From NCBI GenBank assembly GCA_020216745.1, contig JAIWNQ010000291.1, positions 1 to 19,707 of the forward strand: a DNA stretch of 19,707 nucleotides, written 5' to 3'. This DNA is from Candidatus Hydrogenedens sp. (GTDB lineage Bacteria; Hydrogenedentota; Hydrogenedentia; Hydrogenedentales; Hydrogenedentaceae). The notes beneath the pieces were generated by a model, which saw only the letters and a program-made list of their open reading frames with translations, was not told the DNA's origin and made no database searches. This document shows positions 7,676 to 15,255 of the stretch, one piece after another (the stretch's first letter is position 1; the number at the start of each line of letters is the position of its first letter). The position numbers were made by a program, and so were the translations under genes.

Positions 7676-8581
7676 TTAGTCACCACTGGTCTGACTATCT
7701 AAGAAGCAAGCCCACAAACGCGATACAGGATTACTTCCAGGATAGCGAACAAATTCTACATGCCCATCCATGTATAACACATTTCCACCACCAGGGATAT
7801 GGTTCATAAATTCAGGCTGAGAATTAACATCATCTGACAATATCCAGACTTCGCTCTGGGCTTTACTTGAAGCGGCAGGATTATTAATATCCGTAATTAA
7901 GAACCGTTCTATCCCTTCACGAAGCCGATATACTGTAACCGCACCAGATTTTGCATCAGAATCTAATGTACTGGCATCACCATTGTTTGCCCAGTTTGCA
8001 TAACCATCATTTAGAATTGTCAATAATGCAGTTAAAAAGTCCGGATTAAAATAGTTTATTGCATTCGTTTCATTTATAGCAGGGTCATTGATGTCCTATC
8101 CTGGCAAAACCATATCTGCGTCCATAATTGCCCAACCATAATAATTGTAGGACTCCGCACTAAAACGACACGGATTTTTCTCATCCAGATTCGGGTCACC
8201 ATTACGATTCCACCAACCTTCCACAGTAACATGCGTACGTGCAGAAGAATCAGATGGACAAATCATAACATTTATATCCGTTAAATATTCTGGGTAAACA
8301 GCACGTCCATTAAAAAACGCTTCAATAGAATTCCGACGATTGCAATCATCTGGCATTGCAGGGTCGCCTTTCCAAAGTTGTATTGTAGGGAATCGTTCCC
8401 CTTTCGATTCATTCGAATACATCTTAAACACCAACCCTAACTGTTTAAGATTGTTCTGACACGAAGAACGTCGTGCCGCTTCACGAGCACGAGCCAGTGC
8501 TGGTAAAAGGATAGCCGCAAGTATACCTATAATGGCTATGACAACCAGCAGTTCGATAAGAGTAAAACCTTTGTGACGCAT
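7676..8581 (-). pseudogene. DUF1559-type prepilin-like protein interrupted by one in-frame TAG
   Basis: The minus-strand frame starts at ATG 8581 after AAGGAG and reads [20 protein letters not shown], a type II/IV prepilin head with Gly5/Phe6 cleavage and Glu10, then [20 protein letters not shown], typical of DUF1559 prepilins in PVC-like phyla. After 161 codons ([13 protein letters not shown]) there is a TAG at 8096-8098. The same frame then continues without a further stop (DINDPAINETNAINYFNPDF) to 7676 and contains the C-terminal motif HIPGGGNVLYMDGHVEFV. The whole would be about 301 residues, a normal family length. The promoter, ribosome site and terminator are intact. TAG also ends at least two other genes here (the winged-helix gene and the surface protein), so codon reassignment is unlikely. 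A recent nonsense mutation (for example CAG to TAG), a sequencing error, or readthrough are the options. Confidence 0.85.
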
Positions 8582-8629
8582 AGTAAGGACTCCTTAATAC
8601 CTTTTTTTATTAAAGTTATTATTTTATAT

Positions 8630-8653
8630 ATAAGTAAACCCATGTTTACTTAT
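8630..8653. promoter_or_regulatory. Perfect 10-bp inverted repeat at the prepilin transcription start
   Basis: ATAAGTAAAC (8630-8639) and GTTTACTTAT (8644-8653) are exact reverse complements separated by CCAT. The repeat begins about 10 bases downstream of the -10 box of the prepilin promoter, at the predicted start of transcription. It may be a repressor operator, or a 5' stem-loop that stabilises the mRNA. Confidence 0.5.
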
Positions 8654-8662
8654 CTAAATATT

Positions 8663-8691
8663 ATCATACTACTATTTACTGTATTTGTCAA
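8663..8691 (-). promoter_or_regulatory. Consensus sigma-70 promoter for the prepilin gene
   Basis: On the minus strand TTGACA (8691-8686) and TATGAT (8668-8663) are separated by exactly 17 bases. This is a full -35 match and a 5/6 -10 match. Transcription should start near 8656, giving a 5' leader of about 75 bases to ATG 8581. Confidence 0.75.
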
Positions 8692-9119
8692 GTATCTTAT
8701 CCATTGAAAATAAAAGTAATATATGTTTCTTATTTTTTAATAATATTTTTACTATCATGGAATAGTACTTAAAACCACTTCATTTATGTGTAATATAGAT
8801 TACAAACAGATATATAGACACACCACATCAATATATGCAATACGGGTCACTATAACAAATGGGTGTTGAGTTCGTCTGCTTTATTGTAAAGAATTTAATT
8901 GCTATAAAAACCAGAACACATTATTGAACTTATAGAAAAATAAAGAGTACGTTGTCTCTTGCCTTCATGTGTTTTATCTTCTTCTCCCCTTCACAAAATA
9001 ATCAACAACTTTATGCAGTTATACTCGGTGGTTCATCTTCACAATTTTTAAAAGCATTTTTTAATATGGTAAACTCAATACTTCATAAAACATTTAAATT
9101 ATTTAAAAAGGAGTTCTGC

Positions 9120-11420
9120 ATGTTAAAGCAACTTCCATTTCCATTCCATTCTTTTGTTGCAAATGCTCTCTGTGTCAAACATCTTAAGCTTTCGTTTTTC
9201 ATCATGCTAACACTTTCCAGCCTAACCGTTTCCGCAACAACGGTTGATAAACTACAATCACCACCTTCTTTAAGCATATATATTATTCCTAACAGCAAAG
9301 CGGTCAATGACATTATTAAGATATGTGGCAAAACCTCCTGTCAGCAAACACAACACATTGCTTCCCTTAATAATATAAGTGCCGAATCCATTAGTAATAA
9401 TAATCGTGGAACAGCAATCGTATTTAATTCTATAGAAGATGCAAAGGCAAAGATACTTGAGATAAAAAAAGTACAAGGTCTTCCGCCAGGTGGTATTGAA
9501 GTCATTTTGAAAGAAGGTGAGTATACCCTTCCATCAACCCTCATTTTTACGGAGGAAGATAGTGGCACAGAACAATCACCAATAATATATCGAGCCGAAC
9601 CAGGAACCTATGTTGTCATAACTGGCGGTATTCGTTTATCTAATTTTAAGAAAGTGTCAGATGAGCCTGGCTCAGAGCGAATTAATCCTGAGGTAAAAGA
9701 CAACATTTTTGTCCTTGACTTAACCCGTCACGGTATAAGCTCATTGCCACCATTAGAACTTGCAGGCTTTGGAAGTAGAAAGGTTCGCACGGCAGATAGA
9801 AACTATCAAAATTATAACACTTTCCCATGTCCCGAACTTTTCTATAATAAACTCCCCATGACCATTGCCCGTTTTCCGAATCAAGGGTTTCTTCGTGTTG
9901 CTGGAGTTCAGGGAGATAAAGATGAGTCTGACCCAAACAATCCAAATCTCATGAAAAACGTCCGTTTGAAATTAGAAGGTTGTCCCCTTACCAATTGGAG
10001 CAAAGAGACGAATATCCTTTTATATGGCTACTGGTATTATGATTGGGCAGACTCATACGAAACAGTGTCATCAGTAAATGTAGAAACCAGTGACGTCCTA
10101 TTAGCGGGTCCAGGGTCTGCTTATGGTTACCGTGAAGGTGCACGTTACTATGCCATCAATCTATTATGCGAATTAGACCAGCCTGGCGAATGGTATATTG
10201 ACCGCGAACACATGCTCCTTTATTTTTATCCACCTGCATCATTAGACGGAGCCAATATAGAACTTTCCCTATCTGATAAGCCAATGATTATTTTTAAAAA
10301 TGCAGGTTATATCACACTTGAAAACATCCATTTCCGATTAAATGCCACTAATATATTACAAATATTCGACGGTAATAATATCCAGATATCGGGTTGCTCC
10401 TTCTCTGAATCCGCAGGCTATGGCATCACCATCGGTAATGGCAAAAATCACAAAATCCAGTCTTGCGATTTTACAACCTTAGGCAAAGGAGGCATTTACC
10501 TTGCAGGTGGTAATCGTAAAGATTTAACACCCTCTAACTTTGTGGTGGATAATTGTTATTTCTATAATCTTGCCCGTATCGACCATACCTATAATCCTGC
10601 GGTTTATGCTACTGGTTGTGGACATACACTTACGCACAACCTTGTTCACAAAAATCCGAGCAGTGCCTTCAGAATAGATGCCAACGATTGTCTAATCGAG
10701 TTCAATGAAATCTTTGATGTCCTATTAGAATCGGATGACCAAGGCGGAGCTGACATGTGGGGAAACCCTGCCTATCGTGGTGTTGTTTACCGCTACAATT
10801 ATTGGCATCATATCGGCAATTGGCAGGAAAATGCGGAACAATTGAGCTGTGGTCAGGCTGGGATACGATTAGATGACGCAATCTCAGGGGTTCACATTTA
10901 TGGGAATATCTTTTACCACTCCTCCTCTGGTGAAAATGGGTTTGGAGGTATTCAAATACATGGTGGAAAGGATAATCTTGTTGAGAATAACATTTTCGCA
11001 GAATGTCGAATTGGTATCAGTTGCACCCCTTGGAGTACTGAGCATTGGACAAATTTTGTTAAAAGTATATGGGACAATCAAGACATAGATAAAGACCTCT
11101 ATTTGCAACGATACCCCGAACTAAACCATTTGTACGAAAACATTAACCAAAACACTGCCCGTAATAACATCTTCTGGAACTGTAAAAAAACGATAGTACG
11201 TGCCCCATCCAATTTCATTTTCGAAAACAATCTGGAAACTACGGAAGAGCAACTGTTCCCCTATGCGAAAGAAGGAAATTTCAACACAAATGAGACATGG
11301 TTAGGTTCTCAGAATTTTTCATTCACATCTATCCCATTTAACTCCATCGGCTTATACAAGGATACGTATCGGACAAAACTACCTGAGGAAATTATCCGCA
11401 AAGGCAGAACACAACAATAA
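9120..11420 (+). CDS. Secreted right-handed beta-helix protein, GH141-like
   Basis: 766 residues from ATG 9120, which follows AAGGAG at 9108-9113 with a 6-base spacing. A longer frame from TTG 8952 lacks a ribosome site. The N-terminus has a signal peptide with hydrophobic core LSFFIMLTLSSLTVSA, cleavage near VSA/TT. The pattern GGIEVILKEGEYTLPSTLIF, then DSGTEQSPIIYRAEPG and ITGG, is the usual opening of GH141-type and related beta-helix enzymes. An inserted domain (MTIARFPNQGF, GEWYIDREHMLLYFYPP) follows, then many beta-helix coils (ITLENIHFRL, IQISGCSFSES, HKIQSCDF, NLVENNIF). The acidic motif ESDDQGGADMWG near residues 537-548 (Asp539, Asp540) is a likely catalytic site. Substrate is unknown; family members cleave fucose- or xylan-containing glycans. 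It probably acts in the periplasm or outside the cell, as does the DUF4091 protein upstream. Confidence 0.85.
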   Translation: MLKQLPFPFHSFVANALCVKHLKLSFFIMLTLSSLTVSATTVDKLQSPPSLSIYIIPNSKAVNDIIKICGKTSCQQTQHIASLNNISAESISNNNRGTAIVFNSIEDAKAKILEIKKVQGLPPGGIEVILKEGEYTLPSTLIFTEEDSGTEQSPIIYRAEPGTYVVITGGIRLSNFKKVSDEPGSERINPEVKDNIFVLDLTRHGISSLPPLELAGFGSRKVRTADRNYQNYNTFPCPELFYNKLPMTIARFPNQGFLRVAGVQGDKDESDPNNPNLMKNVRLKLEGCPLTNWSKETNILLYGYWYYDWADSYETVSSVNVETSDVLLAGPGSAYGYREGARYYAINLLCELDQPGEWYIDREHMLLYFYPPASLDGANIELSLSDKPMIIFKNAGYITLENIHFRLNATNILQIFDGNNIQISGCSFSESAGYGITIGNGKNHKIQSCDFTTLGKGGIYLAGGNRKDLTPSNFVVDNCYFYNLARIDHTYNPAVYATGCGHTLTHNLVHKNPSSAFRIDANDCLIEFNEIFDVLLESDDQGGADMWGNPAYRGVVYRYNYWHHIGNWQENAEQLSCGQAGIRLDDAISGVHIYGNIFYHSSSGENGFGGIQIHGGKDNLVENNIFAECRIGISCTPWSTEHWTNFVKSIWDNQDIDKDLYLQRYPELNHLYENINQNTARNNIFWNCKKTIVRAPSNFIFENNLETTEEQLFPYAKEGNFNTNETWLGSQNFSFTSIPFNSIGLYKDTYRTKLPEEIIRKGRTQQ

Positions 11421-11465
11421 TTCCTCTCGCCCACAGAAAAAATAGCCCAACCCAAAACAAATTCA

Positions 11466-11517
11466 AAAGAGGCAAAGTCTTATTATAAACAATCTGAGTA
11501 AAAACAAAGACCTCTTT
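11466..11517. repeat. Inverted repeat just before the phospholipase-like gene
   Basis: AAAGAGG at 11466-11472 and CCTCTTT at 11511-11517 form 7-bp arms with a 38-base loop. The right arm ends 6 bases before ATG 11524, where no Shine-Dalgarno sequence is seen. It might affect translation start of that gene, but the long loop makes this weak. Confidence 0.25.
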
Positions 11518-11523
11518 AAATTG

Positions 11524-13038
11524 ATGATAAAAATGAAACTAAAACATAAAATAATAGTTCTAATCTTTGCCTACTTACTTCTCGTCACACATATATCCTT
11601 TGCCATTGGTGTCCGTGCACATATTGAAATCGGGTTGCAGGCAATCCGTAACTATATCCAGCCATGGCGTGAACAATGTTCTGGTATTTCAACACTTTTC
11701 GAAGATACTGAGGTATATCCTGCTTTTTATGCGGGCTGTGCTTTCCCCGATTGGGGCTATGGTGAGATTAACCCTGATTCCGCAGAAGCGTCGCATTGGA
11801 ACAAATTCATGACGACATATGTCTCCATTCTAAAGCAAAAACTTCCATCCTTACCGCCATCCGTTGCTCGGAAAGAAGTGGCTTTTTTCCTCGGCGTTGT
11901 AGTTCATAATATTTCCGATATACCATGGCATTTTGATGAAGTGGGGCATCGCTCATTTTTAAGTTCTGCCCGCGAAGAAGGCAATTCATCCCATCGTGAT
12001 GCGGAATTTAGCACAGATGTCTTCCTATTCGCCGAAAGTCAAACAGAACCGCTCATTCCTCTCGAATTGTATTGGCCTTATGAGACAATATTAGAATGTT
12101 TCAAACAGATAGACATGGACGTAACTGCAGAACAACTGAAAGCAGGGTGCACTCGTGAACAGGCATATCTAACAACAGGTCCTTTCCTTGCTATGACACA
12201 ATTTGAGTCTATGAAACAAAAGTATAATTGGGTTTATCAACATTATAAAGATTATTACTACGGCGGTTTAGAGCATAATGCTTCCGCTGTGAGCACGTTT
12301 ATGAAATATTACTTTGCAATAATTACCGATAATATGTTCATCCAAAATAGTTTAAGTTATGCACCATACGTCCGCCGTAATAATGACTACATCCCTATAT
12401 GTGATATTCAAGACACCACCATTATCAAAAATATGCCTGACAACAATGCAGGGATGGAACCTTTCCTCTCTGTTGGGAAACAAGAAAACAACGAATGGAA
12501 AATTCTTATCCGCTGTGCACTACCTCCCATTTTTGAAAAGGAAAACCTGAAAAAGGCTTCAATCTGGTTATATGCAGAACAGATAGAATATTCCGCCGAC
12601 CTAAAATTTATTACAATAAAAACACAACGAATTACAACACCGTGGGATGAAGGAACAGGGAGTAGTAATGAGTTCAGTGGGAAAGAGGGTTGTTCTACAT
12701 TGGGGGTAAATTGGTCTACTCAACCTGAAGTTGATGGTAGTTCTACTCAGCTGATAGCCATACCAATCTCACCGAATTGGATACAGATTGACATTACAGA
12801 GTATGTAAAGTATTGGATGGATAATCCTCAATTAAACTATGGCATAAATATATCAATGGCTGAGAATACAGACAAGAATTGCGTTATCCGCTTCTTCTCA
12901 TCGGATGCATTTCGTGAAAATGATAGCCCTTTTTGTGGTGGAGAAAGAACTGCATATCGCCCTGCCTTCACTATATTAAACAAAAATACACTCACGGAGT
13001 ACCTATTCCCTGATAAAACTACAAAACACCAAAAATGA
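11524..13038 (+). CDS. Secreted zinc-dependent phospholipase C-like protein with DNRLRE-like C-terminal domain
   Basis: 504 residues from ATG 11524; ATG 11533 is an equally possible start, and neither has a clear ribosome site. A signal peptide (KHKIIVLIFAYLLLVTHISF, cleavage after SFA) precedes the catalytic domain. Residues 29-170 match the zinc-dependent phospholipase C fold by its metal ligands: GVRAHIEIG (His33), AGCAFPDWGYG (Asp76), SHWNKF (His91), and FFLGVVVHNISDIPWHFD (His128, Asp132, His136). SSHRDAEFSTD follows at about 155-165. Residues about 340-490 look like a DNRLRE-type beta-sandwich (KKASIWLYAEQ, TTPWDEGTG, VNWSTQP, WIQIDITEYVKYWM, RPAFTI), a domain known from secreted multidomain proteins. 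The combination suggests surface-directed lipid or phosphodiester hydrolysis; the true substrate is unknown. It lies 103 bases behind the beta-helix gene. Confidence 0.8.
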   Translation: MIKMKLKHKIIVLIFAYLLLVTHISFAIGVRAHIEIGLQAIRNYIQPWREQCSGISTLFEDTEVYPAFYAGCAFPDWGYGEINPDSAEASHWNKFMTTYVSILKQKLPSLPPSVARKEVAFFLGVVVHNISDIPWHFDEVGHRSFLSSAREEGNSSHRDAEFSTDVFLFAESQTEPLIPLELYWPYETILECFKQIDMDVTAEQLKAGCTREQAYLTTGPFLAMTQFESMKQKYNWVYQHYKDYYYGGLEHNASAVSTFMKYYFAIITDNMFIQNSLSYAPYVRRNNDYIPICDIQDTTIIKNMPDNNAGMEPFLSVGKQENNEWKILIRCALPPIFEKENLKKASIWLYAEQIEYSADLKFITIKTQRITTPWDEGTGSSNEFSGKEGCSTLGVNWSTQPEVDGSSTQLIAIPISPNWIQIDITEYVKYWMDNPQLNYGINISMAENTDKNCVIRFFSSDAFRENDSPFCGGERTAYRPAFTILNKNTLTEYLFPDKTTKHQK

Positions 13039-13074
13039 ATAAGGTTAGTAATTATGTATAAAAGGGGAGATGTT

Positions 13075-15129
13075 TTAGTATTCAAAATTTCCATGCCACG
13101 GAAGGAACAGAGACAATCCTTCATCTCCAGAATGAATCTGGTAAACATTCCCATCAAACTCATATTGAATGGATAACTCCGAAAACTTATCTAACCCTAA
13201 CTCAGCAAGATAAGAAGGCACCAGATAATCTAACGACACTGGATATACGCCATTATCAACAGCGTACCATTCGACTGCAAGGAATATTTTTGATAAAGTA
13301 AGGGTCATATTGACATGTTTCCGATGCTGGTCTACCATTGTGTCTGGTGGAAATATGATTTTCCGCAATTCTTCTAATGGGTAATCCGTCACTTTCGTCT
13401 CCGTTCCTTCATCTGTGGGTGGTAACTTTAAGAACGTTTCCCATGCGTTCTGTAGTTCCTGTTCAGAGCATCGGGCAAGCCAATCCTTTTCCGACGGCTC
13501 ATTAAGGATGTTCTGCAAAGCCTGCCTCAATATAGAAACAGAAGGAATCTCCGTTTGAGCCCAAACCGCAATCTGCCGATACTCATTATATTTTACCGTG
13601 TTCTTATCCTGTGCAATTTTCTCTGAACGCAATAATAAATTCATTCCATCTCGGAATTGTTGTGCAGATAATAACCGTAATCGTGCCAACTCACGGAGCA
13701 CAATCCCCATAGATTCAATTGCGTAAAGCGGTATATGCGTCAATTTGCCGTAAACCTGTTTCTGAAGCGACTCTGCAAATTGAACAAGCAAATTGACATC
13801 CATAATCAACGAATCGTTAGGTTGGTGACTTAAAACAAGAAGGTTTATGGTTAACAACTCAAAAAAATTCTGAAATGGTTCGATGGCAAGAGGTGGTTCG
13901 TTTAATACCACTGGTGGGGGTAATATTCCACGTTCGTAGGAAATACCATCTCGCCATTGCTGAAATGCCATTTGGATATTGTTAACATAACCGACTATCT
14001 CTTCTGGCACAGGGTTATTACCTAATGTCAGCAGTATTTCCCATGTCTGTTGTAGCCAGTTTATATCAGCCGGCGGTAAGGATTCTACTGCTAATAAGTA
14101 ATAGTAAAATGCATCCATAGGAGTAAATGAACGAGAGGTATAATACTGCGGTTCTACTTTTTTCCTCTGTTCATCATATCGATTGTATAAAAGTTGGAAT
14201 ATTTTTCTGTTCAAATCGATTTTGATTTCTGCCTTTGTTTCAACAGGTTCTCCTTCTTTGGTAGGTTCTTTTGTTTCAGGAGGAGGTGAAGGAGATGGTT
14301 CTTGCGTTTTTGTTTCCCCTTCATTAGAGATTGAATTTTCTGAGAGTTGGGTGGTGACAACAAGGTTACTATCATCAGTACCAGTGCCATCCTGACGTGT
14401 TTTATTTAAAAACATAACAAGTATCAGAAGAAAGAGAATCGTGGCTACACCAAAACCTAACGATATAGTTAAACGAATCAAAACCTTATTACTTCTCCGT
14501 CGGATTTCTGTTGTCGGCAAATCTGAACTTAAAGACTCGCGAATAAGACCTGCCACCCCATCAATTAACTGAGCAGGACACGGTTCATAGGCATTAGTAG
14601 ACAAAATCTGACTTAACTGTGGGACAGTTAAATTTATTTTTACTAAACTCAATCCACGTCGGATATGTTCAATTCCTTTGGCAACCCGCTCATCAATTTT
14701 CTCTCTCGGTAAACGCAAATATGTAACGAGGTTCGCAGACTCTTGCCCTTCAAGAATATGTAGAATAATCGGCAATGAATATTTTTCTGACAAATTGGCG
14801 ATAAGCACATCTATCCGAGGGCGAATATCATTCCATGACACAGGTGTATTAGTATCGGATGGTGGAGGTAATTGCTTAATTACGGACATGGCTTCACGCG
14901 TCGCTTCACGATGTAAAAACACAGCAATCGGCACAGGTGGAAGGAGAGATAATTGAATTAATTTTTTGAAACAGGTCTTTGCTATCTCGAGGGAAATATT
15001 TGGTTCCTTTGTCAATCGCAACGCAACTCCATAAACCATACCACCATGACGCGACACCAATTCTTGAAATGCTCCTACATCACGTTGCCGTATCCAGAGA
15101 TCTAAGCACTGGTCATCCGATAACTGCAT
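13075..15129 (-). CDS. Membrane-anchored ECF-sigma-like fusion protein with pseudopilin-like C-terminus
   Basis: 684 residues from ATG 15129 after AAGGAG. Residues 7-60 resemble sigma region 2 (DLWIRQRDVGAFQELVSRHG, MVYGVALRLT). Residues 104-160 resemble region 4 (LSEKYSLPIILHILEGQESA, LPREKIDERVAKGIEHIRRG). A TM follows at 216-241 (LIRLTISLGFGVATILFLLI), then a Pro/Glu-rich linker at about 245-300, a long helical extracytoplasmic part, and a C-terminus (VNMTLTLSKIFLAVEWYAVD..YPVSLDYLVPSYLAELGLD) like pseudopilin-type sequences. The helix-turn-helix part looks divergent, so it may no longer direct RNA polymerase and may bind regulators instead. The fusion would place a sigma-like head in the cytoplasm and a sensor or pilin-like tail outside. 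Such fusions occur in planctomycete-like bacteria; the function is not established. It converges on the phospholipase-like gene, with only 36 bases between them. Confidence 0.75.
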   Translation of the reverse strand: MQLSDDQCLDLWIRQRDVGAFQELVSRHGGMVYGVALRLTKEPNISLEIAKTCFKKLIQLSLLPPVPIAVFLHREATREAMSVIKQLPPPSDTNTPVSWNDIRPRIDVLIANLSEKYSLPIILHILEGQESANLVTYLRLPREKIDERVAKGIEHIRRGLSLVKINLTVPQLSQILSTNAYEPCPAQLIDGVAGLIRESLSSDLPTTEIRRRSNKVLIRLTISLGFGVATILFLLILVMFLNKTRQDGTGTDDSNLVVTTQLSENSISNEGETKTQEPSPSPPPETKEPTKEGEPVETKAEIKIDLNRKIFQLLYNRYDEQRKKVEPQYYTSRSFTPMDAFYYYLLAVESLPPADINWLQQTWEILLTLGNNPVPEEIVGYVNNIQMAFQQWRDGISYERGILPPPVVLNEPPLAIEPFQNFFELLTINLLVLSHQPNDSLIMDVNLLVQFAESLQKQVYGKLTHIPLYAIESMGIVLRELARLRLLSAQQFRDGMNLLLRSEKIAQDKNTVKYNEYRQIAVWAQTEIPSVSILRQALQNILNEPSEKDWLARCSEQELQNAWETFLKLPPTDEGTETKVTDYPLEELRKIIFPPDTMVDQHRKHVNMTLTLSKIFLAVEWYAVDNGVYPVSLDYLVPSYLAELGLDKFSELSIQYEFDGNVYQIHSGDEGLSLFLPWHGNFEY

Positions 15130-15173
15130 AACTCTCCTTATATCTTAAATTATATTTTCCATTTAGTATATCT

Positions 15174-15202
15174 ATTTTACACCAAATTATACGAAAAGCC
15201 AA
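15174..15202 (-). promoter_or_regulatory. Probable promoter of the sigma-like fusion gene
   Basis: On the minus strand TTGGCT (15202-15197) and TAAAAT (15179-15174) are 17 bases apart, a 4/6 and a 5/6 match. Transcription would start near 15167, about 40 bases before the AAGGAG and ATG 15129. The gene can therefore be expressed independently of the terminase-like gene upstream. Confidence 0.45.
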
Positions 15203-15255
15203 AGAGAGCAACCGTCTAACTGACTCGTCGTCTGACCTGTCTGTCTCGTCCAACC

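Larger units (their letters stand above)
8582..9119. other. Divergent intergenic region between prepilin and beta-helix genes
   Basis: This 538-base, AT-rich region holds the prepilin promoter and inverted repeat near its left end. The right half (about 8700-9107) has no gene that I can support. The frame of the beta-helix gene is open back to a TTG at 8952, but that stretch has no ribosome site and is probably untranslated leader. I see no convincing promoter for the rightward gene. Confidence 0.5.

Noticed and set aside
7676..8581. Stop-codon reassignment of TAG
   Set aside because: TAG is the natural stop of other intact genes in the window, for example at 5091-5093 and 18751-18753.
8952..9119. 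Longer N-terminus of the beta-helix protein starting at TTG 8952
   Set aside because: There is no ribosome site for it, while ATG 9120 has AAGGAG at good spacing and starts a proper signal peptide.
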